This document shows positions 25,104 to 33,694 of a stretch of DNA of 64,000 bases, in pieces (positions within the stretch are counted from its first letter, which is position 1; every line of letters starts with the position of its first letter). Source of the stretch: PALSA-129 sp050014595 (lineage in GTDB: Bacteria; Acidobacteriota; Terriglobia; Bryobacterales; Bryobacteraceae). Under the pieces are notes generated by a model. The model did not search any database. It worked only from the letters and a program-made list of their open reading frames with translations, and was not told the DNA's origin. The stretch spans positions 62,001-126,000 of the forward strand of contig JBEKDA010000001.1 of the NCBI GenBank assembly GCA_050014595.1, in the 5' to 3' direction. The position numbers and the translations under genes are program-made.

Positions 25104-25694
25104 ATGGAAAAGCCGAAGATCCTGGTCTTTGCGGGGAGCACGCGGAACGATTCTTTGCACCGGAAACTGGCGCAAGCGGCGGCGGCGGAGTTGCGGCGCG
25201 CGGGAGCGGACGTGATGGTGGCGGATTTGCGGGACTACCCGATGCCGCTTTACGACGGCGATCTGGAAGCGGCGCAGGGAATGCCGCCTGGCGCCAAAGC
25301 TTTCAAGGAACTGGTGCGGGGGCAGGCTGGGTTGGTGATTGCGTCGCCGGAGTACAACGGTTCGTTTTCGGCGCTGCTCAAGAATACGATCGACTGGATT
25401 TCGCGTCCGGAGGCAGGGGAAGGGCCGCTGGCGGTGCTTCGGGGGAAGACTGCGGCGTTGCTGAGTGCATCGCCCGGTCCGGGCGGCGGGCAGCGGGGCT
25501 TGCGCCATTTGCGCGAATTGCTGGAGAGGATCGGCGTGCAGGTGGCGCCGTCGCAAGTGACGGTGGCGCGCGCGATGGAAGCGTTCGATGGCGAGGGGCG
25601 CCTGGTGCGGCGCGAAGATGGAGAAGCGGTCAAGCATATGATCGGGGGATTGATGGACGCGGTCGAGGAGCAGCCGGGCGTAGTGGCGGCGTGA
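25104..25694 (+). CDS. NAD(P)H-dependent FMN reductase
   Basis: A 196-residue flavodoxin-fold enzyme. ILVFAGSTRNDSLHRKLA is the FMN-phosphate loop and VIASPEYNGSFSALLKNTIDWISRP the highly conserved isoalloxazine-binding segment of the SsuE/ChrR/ArsH group. Such enzymes reduce FMN, quinones or metal ions using NADPH in the cytoplasm. The ATG is preceded by GGGAGGGCGGAT. It is divergent from the porin-peptidase operon; the 88-base gap is AT-rich compared with its surroundings (TTTTTAATAG, CAAATATCG) and probably holds promoters for both directions. Confidence 0.85.
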   Translation: MEKPKILVFAGSTRNDSLHRKLAQAAAAELRRAGADVMVADLRDYPMPLYDGDLEAAQGMPPGAKAFKELVRGQAGLVIASPEYNGSFSALLKNTIDWISRPEAGEGPLAVLRGKTAALLSASPGPGGGQRGLRHLRELLERIGVQVAPSQVTVARAMEAFDGEGRLVRREDGEAVKHMIGGLMDAVEEQPGVVAA

Positions 25695-25744
25695 GCGCGG
25701 CGTGCGTGGACCCTGGCAGGCGCGTTGCGGTATGAATAGAAGCT

Positions 25745-28066
25745 ATGAAGCTCTTCTGGTGCCCGGTGCTCGCTGCGGCTACTCTCTCGGCGCAAGGTTT
25801 CAGCGGCGGGCCGGCCCTCGACCAGGCTATCAACGACGCCATCCAGCAGAATCGGCTGCCGGGCGCGGTGCTGATTGTGGGTCACGACGGCAAGGTGGTT
25901 TACCGCCAGGCATACGGGCAGCGGGCGCTCGTGCCAAAGGCGGAAGCCATGACCGTCGATACCATCTTCGACCTGGCGTCGCTGACCAAAGTGATTGCCA
26001 CCACGTCGTCCCTCATGAAATTGTTCGAGCAGGGCCGGTTCCGGCTGAACGACAAGGTGACCGACTACATCCCGGAGTTTCAAGGCGGCAAGAGCGACAT
26101 CACCCTGCGAAATCTCTTCACGCACTTTTCCGGGTTGCCGCAGGACGTGCCGCTGAAGCCCGACTGGACGGGCAACGAAACCGGATTGCGGCTGGCCTAC
26201 ACCGATAAGCCCACCGGCCCTCCCGGTGTGCGGCATGTGTACAGCGATATCAATTTCATCCTGCTGGGCGAACTGGTGCATCGTTTGAGCGGGCAGACGC
26301 TGGCGGAATACTCGCGGCAAAATATCTTTCTGCCAATCGGGATGAAGGAAACCATGTTCCAGCCGCCGGCGGCGTGGATCCCGCGCATCGCGCCCACCGA
26401 AAGGCCGGATAAGAACAGCGAACCGCTGCGCGGCGTGGTGCATGACCCGACGGCGCGCTACATGGGCGGGATCGCGGGGCACGCGGGGCTGTTCTCCACC
26501 GCCGATGACTTGTCTCGATTCGCGCAAATGATGCTGAACGGCGGCGAGCTGGATGGCGTCCGGCTCTTCAATCCGCTGACCGTCGAGAAATTCACGGAAC
26601 CGCAGACACCGCCGGATCAACCGATTCTGCGCGGGCTGGGCTGGGACATCGATTCGCCTTATTCCAGCAATCGCGGTGAGTTGTTTCCAATTGGCTCGTA
26701 TGGGCACACCGGCTTTACCGGGACGTCGATCTGGATTGACCCGTCGACCAGGAGCTACGTGATTCTGCTGGCGAACAGCGTGCATCCGGATGCGCGTCCG
26801 TCGCTGGTGCCGTTGCGGGCCAAGGTGGCGACCATCGTGGCGGCTGCGGTGGGGATCGCCGTGCGGGGCGTGACGCTGACGGGATACAACGAGACGCTAA
26901 GCGGCGCGGGCGCGCGGCGCGAGGTGGGACGCAACGGCGCCACCAGGACGGGACTCGACGTGCTGGTGGAGCACAAGTTCGCGCCACTGGCCGGAAAGCG
27001 AGTGGGTCTGATTACCAATCAGACGGGCCTGGACCGCGCGGGCCGGCGCAACGTGGACCTCATGCGGCAGGCGGGGATCCCAGTGGCGGCGCTGTTTTCT
27101 CCGGAGCACGGGATCGCGGGGCGGGAAGACCGCCCGGGAATCCAGGACACGACGGACGCCGGTGTCCCGGTTTTCAGCCTGTACGGGAGCACGCTGCGGC
27201 CGACGCCGGAGATGCTCAAGGGGATCGACGCGCTGGTTTTCGACATTCAGGATCTGGGCGTGCGCTTTTATACCTACGAGACCACCATGGCGTACGCGAT
27301 GGAAGCGGCGGCCCAGGCGGGGATTCCGTATTACGTGCTGGACCGGCCGAATCCGATCACCGGAGTGCGCGTGGAAGGGCCGCTGCTGGATGTGGGGGCC
27401 ACTTCGTTCGTAGGCTACTGGGCCGGCATGCCGGTGCGGCACGGCATGACCATGGGCGAACTGGCGAAGCTGTTCAACGCGGAGAACAGGATCGGCGCGG
27501 CGCTCACGGTGGTTGCCATGGAGGATTGGCATCGCGGCGACTGGTTGGATGCCACCAATCTTCCGTGGGTGAACCCGTCGCCCAACATGCGCAGCCTGAA
27601 CGCGGCCATGCTGTATCCGGGTCTGTGCCTGATGGAGTTTGCCAAAAACTATTCGGTGGGGCGCGGAACCGATGCGCCTTTCGAACAGATTGGGGCCGAC
27701 TTCATCGGCGGACGGGAACTGGCGGCTTATCTCAATCAGCGGCAGATTCCGGGCGTGCGGGCGTACGCCACCAGTTTCACGCCAACGGAATCGAACTTCC
27801 GAGGCACGCGGATCGAAGGCGTGCGGTTCGAGATCACGAACCGCGAGCTTCTGGATGCCACGCGTCTGGGCCTGGAAATCGCGGGAGCGCTTCAGAAGCT
27901 ATACCCGGGCAAGATCGACTGGACGCCGGCCAAGCGGCTGATGGGCAGCGCGGACGTGGTGAAGCGGATTGAGGCGGGCGAGGATCCGCGCGCCATTCAA
28001 CAGAGTTTTCAAGATGCGGTGGCGGAGTTTGTGAAACTGCGCGAGCAGTACCTGTTCTACCGGTAG
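25745..28066 (+). CDS. Fused serine hydrolase (AmiE/beta-lactamase-like) and NamZ-type exo-muramidase (DUF1343)
   Basis: A 773-residue exported two-domain protein. After a signal peptide (MKLFWCPVLAAATLSAQ), residues 20-375 form a class C beta-lactamase-like serine hydrolase: SLTK in DLASLTKVIAT, YSDIN in HVYSDINFILLG, and HTGFTG as the KTG-equivalent. Residues about 400-773 are a DUF1343 domain (VGLITNQTGLD, LFSPEHGIAG, VFDIQDLGVRFYTYETTMAYAM, VLDRPNPI, NPSPNMRSL, KNYSVGRGTDAPFEQIGADF), the family of Bacillus NamZ, which removes terminal N-acetylmuramic acid. In Bacillus, NamZ and the amidase AmiE are encoded by adjacent genes; here both activities appear on one chain, pointing to peptidoglycan recovery. 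Confidence 0.85.
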   Translation: MKLFWCPVLAAATLSAQGFSGGPALDQAINDAIQQNRLPGAVLIVGHDGKVVYRQAYGQRALVPKAEAMTVDTIFDLASLTKVIATTSSLMKLFEQGRFRLNDKVTDYIPEFQGGKSDITLRNLFTHFSGLPQDVPLKPDWTGNETGLRLAYTDKPTGPPGVRHVYSDINFILLGELVHRLSGQTLAEYSRQNIFLPIGMKETMFQPPAAWIPRIAPTERPDKNSEPLRGVVHDPTARYMGGIAGHAGLFSTADDLSRFAQMMLNGGELDGVRLFNPLTVEKFTEPQTPPDQPILRGLGWDIDSPYSSNRGELFPIGSYGHTGFTGTSIWIDPSTRSYVILLANSVHPDARPSLVPLRAKVATIVAAAVGIAVRGVTLTGYNETLSGAGARREVGRNGATRTGLDVLVEHKFAPLAGKRVGLITNQTGLDRAGRRNVDLMRQAGIPVAALFSPEHGIAGREDRPGIQDTTDAGVPVFSLYGSTLRPTPEMLKGIDALVFDIQDLGVRFYTYETTMAYAMEAAAQAGIPYYVLDRPNPITGVRVEGPLLDVGATSFVGYWAGMPVRHGMTMGELAKLFNAENRIGAALTVVAMEDWHRGDWLDATNLPWVNPSPNMRSLNAAMLYPGLCLMEFAKNYSVGRGTDAPFEQIGADFIGGRELAAYLNQRQIPGVRAYATSFTPTESNFRGTRIEGVRFEITNRELLDATRLGLEIAGALQKLYPGKIDWTPAKRLMGSADVVKRIEAGEDPRAIQQSFQDAVAEFVKLREQYLFYR

Positions 28067-28218
28067 ACCTGCGGCGCCAGGATCGACAAGCAGTCAGAAG
28101 GCAGGAGACAGAAGTCAGAATAGGACGCCAGCGGCGCCTTCTGCCTTCTAACTTCCGATTTCTCAGCTAAAGGTTCTGCGAGAAGGGCCGAAAAGGGGGA
28201 ACAGGAGGCGAGCACGTT

Positions 28219-28581
28219 GTGGATATGAATTATGACCAAATTATTCTCGCTCATTCCAAATGGAAGGCCAGACTGAAACAGGCTATTCAGGGCCAAGAGC
28301 AACTCGACATTCAGGTTGTCGGCAAAGATGACCAGTGCGAACTGGGAAAGTGGATCTACGGTGAAGGAACGAAGCACGCAAACCTAAGCGCTTATAACGA
28401 TCTCAAGACTAAACATACAAGATTCCACGCGTGTATCCCAACGGTCGTGAATGTAGCACGTTCATCCTCGCCTGCTAAGGCTCTCGAATTGCTCGACCCG
28501 GTTAGAGGCGAATTCGGTCGTGCATCGTCCGATTGCATCAACGCAATTGCCGCCCTCAAGCAATTTCTCGCCAAGGCTTAG
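28219..28581 (+). CDS. Stand-alone CZB (chemoreceptor zinc-binding) domain protein
   Basis: A 120-residue protein, essentially one CZB four-helix domain. The zinc ligands His (ILAHSKWK), Cys (DDQCELGKWIYGEG) and two His (LKTKHTRFHAC) are in the normal order. CZB domains sense zinc or hypochlorite and usually sit at the end of chemoreceptors or diguanylate cyclases; free-standing versions are known. GTG 28219 and ATG 28225 are both possible starts. The gene is visibly richer in A and T than its neighbours, which suggests later acquisition. Just upstream, 28091-28150 carries AGTCAGAAG-type short repeats. Confidence 0.8.
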   Translation: MDMNYDQIILAHSKWKARLKQAIQGQEQLDIQVVGKDDQCELGKWIYGEGTKHANLSAYNDLKTKHTRFHACIPTVVNVARSSSPAKALELLDPVRGEFGRASSDCINAIAALKQFLAKA

Positions 28582-29124
28582 ACTTCCGTCCGGACGGCTC
28601 TCTGGGCATCGTCCCTCCGGCGCCGCTCAATCGTGCAACGGCTGCCTGGTGTTCTGCGAACACGATTCGGAGCCGCGAACGTAAAAGAGCGGTTGCCGCA
28701 GCAGAAAGCTGGTGAGAAATGCGGGGCTAGGAGCCTCACCCGCCCTCGGAATCGATCCTGCCGTTGCCGGCTTCGTCTTCGATCTTGGTCCCTTTGTTGT
28801 CGATGCGTTGGCCAACCGTGCCGGCCATATCGACTTGCTCTTCGGTGGACTTGTGGCCGGACGGTTTCCCGGGATCGTGCCTGACTGCCGTTTCGGCGGG
28901 CTTTGCTGGCGCCATGGCTGCCTCCACTGTGCTGCTTGAGTATGGCGGCCGGCTGGAAGCCAAGTCAATAGCGAAAGCCCAACTCTTCTTTAAACGCTTC
29001 GATCGAGTTGTACACAATGGGACAGTAGCAGGCGCGGTCGACGAATTGCCACCAGGTCGGTGAGCATGCCCCAGTGTAGACGAGCGCGAGAGCGGATAGA
29101 ATCGAACGCAAGAGGTAGCGGCGT
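28582..29124. other. Gene-poor stretch with one small minus-strand candidate
   Basis: This 543-base interval holds no recognisable family. A weak self-complementary GTCCGGAC occurs near 28588-28600, and the one supportable frame is the small minus-strand ORF at 28736-28915. No terminator with a T-run or strong promoter was seen. Confidence 0.4.
28736..28915 (-). CDS. Small hydrophilic protein of unknown function
   Basis: A 59-residue frame from ATG 28915: MAPAKPAETAVRHDPGKPSG, HKSTEEQVDMAGTVGQRIDN, KGTKIEDEAGNGRIDSEGG. It is polar and probably disordered. Support is modest: a GTGGAGG Shine-Dalgarno five bases before the ATG and an amino-acid composition that looks like a real protein rather than an antisense shadow. 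No family is recognised. The frame opens further upstream to 29017, but the extra residues look non-coding. No gene on the other strand competes for this position. Confidence 0.4.
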   Translation of the reverse strand: MAPAKPAETAVRHDPGKPSGHKSTEEQVDMAGTVGQRIDNKGTKIEDEAGNGRIDSEGG

Positions 29125-30627
29125 ATGGTCGAACGGCGCAGTTTTCTGAAGACGGCAGTGGGCGCGTTGGCGGCTGGAAGGGCGCGGGCCATCGCGGAGC
29201 AGCGGGCGCCGCTCAACGAAGAGGCTGCCATCGCCGATCTGGCCGGGGTTTCGGCGCGAGAAGCTGCCGAGTTTTATTTGGGGCGTATCCGCGAGCTGGA
29301 CCGCGCGCTGCGGTCGGTGATCGAGCTCAATCCGGACGCGCTGGCGCTGGCGGAGCAACTGGACCACACGCCGCGGCGCGGGCCGATGCACGGCGTGCCG
29401 GTGCTGATCAAGGACAACATCGACACGGCGGACCGCATGCAGACCACGGCCGGTTCGCTGGCCCTGGAGGGAGCGGCCAGGCCGCGGGATTCGGGGGTGG
29501 TGGAGCGATTGCGCGCCGCTGGCGCGGTAATTCTGGGGAAGACCAACTTGAGCGAGTGGGCGAATTTCCGGTCGCCGCATTCGGTGAGCGGATGGAGCGG
29601 GCGCGGCGGGCAGACGCGGAATCCTTATGCGCTCGACCGGAACCCGTGCGGGTCGAGTTCCGGATCGGGCGCGGCGGTGGCGGCGAATCTGTGCATGGTG
29701 GCGGTGGGCACGGAGACGGATGGGTCGGTGGTGTGCCCGTCGTCGATGAACGGGATCGTGGGGATCAAGCCGACTGTGGGACTGGTGAGCGGCCGCGGCA
29801 TCATCCCCATCGCGCACAGCCAGGACACGGCCGGCCCCATGGCGCGCACCGTGCGGGATGCGGCGATCCTGTTAGGCGCGATGGCCGAGAGCGATCACGC
29901 GGCGCCGGACTACACAAAGTTTCTGGATGCCAATGGACTGCGAGGCGCGCGGCTGGGCGTGGCGCGTAAATTTTTCGATATCTCGCCGGATGTGACGCGG
30001 CTGATGGAGAATTGCCTGGCGGAGATGAAGCGGCTGGGGGCGGAGATTGTGGACCCGGCGGACCTGCCCTCGCACGGCAAGTACGAGGCCGCCGAGAATA
30101 TCGTGCTGCAATACGAGTTCAAGAACGATCTCAATGCCTATTTGCAGACGCGGGGCACGGGATTGACGCTGGAGAAACTGATCGCGTTCAACCAGGAGCA
30201 CCGCGGCGAGGAGATGCCATGGTTCGAACAGGAAGTCTTTGAGGAATCGCAAAAGCGCGGGCCGTTGACGGACTTGGCGTACCGCAAAGCGTTGGCTACG
30301 AACCATCGGCTGGCGCGCGCCGAAGGGATCGACGAAGTGATCCGCGCGCACAGCGTGGATGCGATTGTAGCGCCTACGGCGGGCCCGGCGTGGCTCATCG
30401 ACCCGGTAACCGGAGATCACGACACGGGAGGCTGTTCGTCGCCCGCGGCGGTGGCGGGGTATCCGCACATCACCGTGCCGGCCGGATTCGTGCACGGGCT
30501 GCCGGTGGGGATTTCGTTTTTCGGCGCGGCCTGGAACGAACCGGTGTTGATCCGCCTGGCGTACGCCTTCGAGCAGGCCAGCAAGGCCAGGAAGACGCCG
30601 CGGCTGTTGCGGACGGTAGAGGGGTGA
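29125..30627 (+). CDS. Exported amidase-signature enzyme
   Basis: A 500-residue amidase of the GatA/AmdA superfamily. The Ser-cisSer-Lys triad is visible: Lys in VPVLIKDNID, cis-Ser and the Gly/Ser loop in NPCGSSSGSGAAVA, nucleophile Ser in TETDGSVVCPSS. The N-terminus ERRSFLKTAVGALAAGRARA is a twin-arginine-like signal (RRSFLK), so the enzyme is likely folded in the cytoplasm and exported. GatA itself is not exported and is flanked by gatB/gatC, which are absent. It therefore probably hydrolyses an external amide or peptide amide. It is monocistronic. Confidence 0.85.
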   Translation: MVERRSFLKTAVGALAAGRARAIAEQRAPLNEEAAIADLAGVSAREAAEFYLGRIRELDRALRSVIELNPDALALAEQLDHTPRRGPMHGVPVLIKDNIDTADRMQTTAGSLALEGAARPRDSGVVERLRAAGAVILGKTNLSEWANFRSPHSVSGWSGRGGQTRNPYALDRNPCGSSSGSGAAVAANLCMVAVGTETDGSVVCPSSMNGIVGIKPTVGLVSGRGIIPIAHSQDTAGPMARTVRDAAILLGAMAESDHAAPDYTKFLDANGLRGARLGVARKFFDISPDVTRLMENCLAEMKRLGAEIVDPADLPSHGKYEAAENIVLQYEFKNDLNAYLQTRGTGLTLEKLIAFNQEHRGEEMPWFEQEVFEESQKRGPLTDLAYRKALATNHRLARAEGIDEVIRAHSVDAIVAPTAGPAWLIDPVTGDHDTGGCSSPAAVAGYPHITVPAGFVHGLPVGISFFGAAWNEPVLIRLAYAFEQASKARKTPRLLRTVEG

Positions 30628-30633
30628 GCTGTA

Positions 30634-30720
30634 GGTGGGACAGAGAGCGCCTTTTGTCGTCTGTCAACTAGCGTGCATTGACCAGGCATGACAGACCACA
30701 GAAGGCGGTGGTCTGTCCAG
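30634..30720. repeat. Intergenic hairpin repeat with GACAGACCAC stem (family B, copy 1)
   Basis: GACAGACCAC (30690-30699) pairs perfectly with GTGGTCTGTC (30708-30717) around an eight-base loop, and GTGGGACAGAG starts the element at 30634. The same AGGCATGACAGACCAC block occurs at 38932-38947 inside a reading frame. Here it lies between convergent genes and could terminate both. Confidence 0.7.
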
Positions 30721-30727
30721 CCAAACT

Positions 30728-32371
30728 CTACACGCGCTTGGCGACGACCAGCGTGATGTCGTCGGCCTGCGGGGCGCCGGCGGCGAACTCGGCGAGGTCG
30801 CGGGTCACGGCGTCGACGATGGCGGTCGCGGGCGCCTCGCGGTAGCGTTTGAGCACTTCGATGAAACGGCCTTCGCCATATTCGTCGTAGGCGGCGTTGT
30901 TGGCTTCGGTGACGCCATCGCTATAGAGCACCAGCATGTCGCCCGGATCGAGATGCGCCCGCTGCTCGCCATAGGGCGCGGTGGGGAGGATGCCGAGAAC
31001 CGGGCCGCCGCCTTCGAGCATCTGGGCCTCGCCCGAGGCGCGCATCAGGATGGGCGGATTGTGGCCGGCGTTGGCGAAAGTCAGTTCACCGCTGGCGGTA
31101 TCGAGCACGCAGAAAAAGAAAGTGATGAAGCGGTTGCTCGGGCACTGGGCAGAGGTGGTTTTGTTGAGGCGCGTCATGAAGGTGGCCAGATTGCCGGGCT
31201 CTTCCGCCAGCACCTGCACGCGGGCATGCAGCGCCATCATCATCAGCGACGCCGGCAGGCCTTTGCCGGAGACGTCGCCGAGCGCCATGGCCACGCGGCC
31301 ATCGGGGTAAGGGAAGAAATCGTAGTAGTCGCCGCCGACCGTGCGGCAAGCGGCGTTGAAGCCCGCGAGATCCGTGCCGGCCACTTCGGGAGCCTGGGCG
31401 GGGAGCATGCGGCGTTGGATCTCGGCGGCCTGCGAGAGGTCGCGCTGCATGATGCGTTCGGTCTGCTCAATCTCGGCGAGGCGGGCGTTTTCGACGCGGA
31501 TGGCGGCGATGTGGCCCATGACGGAAAGCAGGTTGAGGTCGTCCCTGGTGAATTCGCGGAGCACGAATGGGGAATCCACATAGATCAAGCCGATGATGCG
31601 CTCCTTGGTCTGGAGCGGCACGGCCATCATGGTGTGGACCTTCTGTTCCACGATGCTCATGCGACCCTTGAACGCGTCATCGAGCTGCGCGTCGCGAACC
31701 AGGATGGAGGTCTTATCGCGGAGGACGCGGTCGCGCACACCGCTGGAGATGCGGAAGCCCTCGCCCTTGTACGCCTTGGGCACCAGCGAATCGCCTTCCA
31801 GGACGAGGACGACGCCGCGCTGCGCGTTGACGGCCTGGATGGCGAGATCGAGGATGACGGGGAAAAGCTCGGCGAGCGGGCGATTCTCGGAGAGTTCCTG
31901 GCCGGCGCGGATCAGCGCCTGCATGGGAGCGGAAGCGCGCGGGCCGGTGCCGCGATCCATCTGAATGGTCTGGTTCGCCGAAAGCGCGCCTTCGAGGCTG
32001 GTGACCACGGTGGAAGTGGAGGGCGACTTGCTGTCCTCGCCTTCGAAAACCACGACGCCGGAAGCGGCGTCGCTCGCGTCCGGGGAGAAGACGATCACCA
32101 GGTGGCCGGCGGTAACGCGGTCGCCGGGCTGGAGGATGAGCTGGGCCTTGAGCGGGATGTTATTGACGAACGTGCCGTTCTTGCTGCCGAGGTCCTTCAC
32201 GGTCCAATCTTCGCCTTGCAGTTCAAAGGCGAAATGCTGGCGGGAGAGCCCGGCGTCTTCGGGGAAAGACAATTCGGCCGCGCTGGAGCGGCCAAAGGAA
32301 ATGCGCTCACCGGTGAGCGGCACGGTTTTCATCTGGCCGTCGGGACATTGGATGAGGAGTTCGCGGTGCAT
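30728..32371 (-). CDS. FHA-GAF-PP2C (SpoIIE/RsbU-type) serine phosphatase
   Basis: A 547-residue signalling protein with three domains. Residues 1-95 are an FHA phosphothreonine-binding domain (ISFGRSSAAELSFPEDAGLSRQHF, DLGSKNGTFVN). Residues about 150-300 are a GAF sensor (LFPVILDLAIQAVNAQRGVVLVLE, IIGLIYVDSPF). After a short coiled coil (AEIEQTERIMQRDLSQAAEIQRRMLP) comes a SpoIIE-type PP2C (VGGDYYDFF, LGDVSGKGLPASLMMM, LYSDGVTEA, DDITLVV). It should dephosphorylate an anti-sigma-factor antagonist or other target when its FHA/GAF inputs change, probably controlling a stress response by partner switching. No partner genes are adjacent. A perfect TATAAT precedes it. Confidence 0.92.
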   Translation of the reverse strand: MHRELLIQCPDGQMKTVPLTGERISFGRSSAAELSFPEDAGLSRQHFAFELQGEDWTVKDLGSKNGTFVNNIPLKAQLILQPGDRVTAGHLVIVFSPDASDAASGVVVFEGEDSKSPSTSTVVTSLEGALSANQTIQMDRGTGPRASAPMQALIRAGQELSENRPLAELFPVILDLAIQAVNAQRGVVLVLEGDSLVPKAYKGEGFRISSGVRDRVLRDKTSILVRDAQLDDAFKGRMSIVEQKVHTMMAVPLQTKERIIGLIYVDSPFVLREFTRDDLNLLSVMGHIAAIRVENARLAEIEQTERIMQRDLSQAAEIQRRMLPAQAPEVAGTDLAGFNAACRTVGGDYYDFFPYPDGRVAMALGDVSGKGLPASLMMMALHARVQVLAEEPGNLATFMTRLNKTTSAQCPSNRFITFFFCVLDTASGELTFANAGHNPPILMRASGEAQMLEGGGPVLGILPTAPYGEQRAHLDPGDMLVLYSDGVTEANNAAYDEYGEGRFIEVLKRYREAPATAIVDAVTRDLAEFAAGAPQADDITLVVAKRV

Positions 32372-32404
32372 GAGCTGTCCTTAGGGGCTGCGTCGAATCC
32401 TAAC

Positions 32405-32410
32405 ATTATA
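32405..32410 (-). promoter_or_regulatory. -10 hexamer for the FHA-GAF-PP2C gene
   Basis: On the minus strand TATAAT lies 33 bases before the start codon, followed by TTAGGATTCGACG. No clear -35 at 16-18 bases is seen, so the start site is a suggestion. Confidence 0.4.
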
Positions 32411-32459
32411 TGCCCAGCCGCGCGGTGAAGCGAAGGATGGCGGGACATCAGGATTCCGA

Positions 32460-33574
32460 CTACCTGGATTGGCCTCGGGCACGTGGCGCTTTCGGGCTTC
32501 GCGTTAGCGGCGAAGTCTGATCGCGGGTGCGGAACAGGTTGAGATCGATGAACCCGGCCATCGCGGCATAGCCGGCGGAATTGGGGTGGACACCGTCAAA
32601 GCAACTCCATTTCGATGGGATGCTCACAGCGCCGTCAGCGGCGTTGACGGGCCCTTCGAGCAGCGCATCGAAATCGATCACGCCGTCAAACTGCGCTCCA
32701 TGGCGGATCCAGTCGTTCACCGCCAGGCGTTGCTGTTCCATGCCGCTGGTCCAGGCCGGGTCGCCGCCGCGCGGGATGATGGTGACGCCGATGATTTGAA
32801 GACCAATCGCGTGTGCATCGTCGATGATCTGCTGGTCGGCCGCGATCAGGCTGGCCGAGGTTGCGCCGCCCGCAATGTCGTTGGTGCCTTCCAGGAAAAT
32901 CACGTGCGTGGCGCCTTCGCGTTCCAAAACATCATTCGGCATTCGCACCAGCGCCGGTTGAACGCCGCCGCTGATCTGGTTGCCGCCAATTCCTTCGTCG
33001 GCCACCGCCTTGGATTCACGAGCCGGCAATCCGGCAAAACGAGTGGCCAGCAGGTCGGTCCAGCGATTGTAAACGTCGGGAAGCACCGTGCCGTTCGCGG
33101 CGCCGTTGTTGGTGCGCGTGCTGCACGTGCCGTCGGTGATGGAAGCCGGACTGACACGCCATCGCCGGCTAGAAAAGGGGCATTCCATAGCTTGGTAACA
33201 CGGAGTTGAACTTGCGCGTTGGCACTGGCGGGAATGATGGCGAACGACATCGATGTTTCGGCGGTATAACCCGAGTAACTAAGGAGGGGCGACGCATTGG
33301 TACCGCCGTAGTAGCTGATGTAGACTGGCGCACCGGTCCAGCCGCCGCCGTTCAACTGGTATTCGACGGCATACCGGTTCGAAGTCATGGGATAAGTCAA
33401 GGGCGGCACGGGATAGGTTTCTTCTTTAGTGACAACCGCACAAGGCGGGGCCGGAGCAGCCAACTGGGCGAAAGCAACCGAAGCGCATGCGGCCAGCAGC
33501 AGCGGCACAATCGCGTGACGCAGGCTCATACCAAACCGGAATCGATCTTTCGGCCTCCTCTGAGCGGGCAGCAT
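32460..33574 (-). pseudogene. SGNH/GDSL hydrolase, frameshifted and internally shortened
   Basis: Two minus-strand frames together make one protein. The first (33574 down to about 33150; likely start ATG 33529, signal MSLRHAIVPLLLAACASVAFA) has a beta-sandwich N-terminus ending QLRVTKLWNAPFLAGDGVSV. The second (about 33150 to 32460) continues SPASITDGTCSTR, GIGGNQISGG, VIFLEGTNDIAGG and WSCFDGVHPNSAGYAAMAGF: SGNH blocks I, II, III and V. The join needs a one-base shift near 33150, and the GDS of block I reads PAS, with the stretch before it missing. An intact homolog would be a secreted esterase. Either it is a pseudogene or a sequencing indel adds to a real deletion. Confidence 0.75.
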
Positions 33575-33647
33575 ACTCCTCTTCCCTCCATTCGAGTCCT
33601 TCGGCTGGACCTCTTAAGCGAATACTACGCGGCCCGCGCCTGCTCAA

Positions 33648-33680
33648 CAACCCGCACGTTCGTGTAGTTCTGGACGCAAC
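33648..33680. repeat. Direct repeat D, copy 1 (left flank of the modular secreted protein gene)
   Basis: CAACCCGCACGTTCGTGTAG followed by TTCTGGACGCAAC. It matches 38151-38183 at 30 of 33 positions in the same orientation. The two copies bracket the gene at 33695-38032 almost exactly. Confidence 0.65.
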
Positions 33681-33694
33681 AACCTGTGGAGCGG

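Noticed and set aside
28965..29111. 48-residue minus-strand frame from TTG with a lipobox-like TGAC
   Set aside because: No ribosome site, weak -3 position for a lipobox, and the start is squeezed against the amidase gene; evidence too thin.
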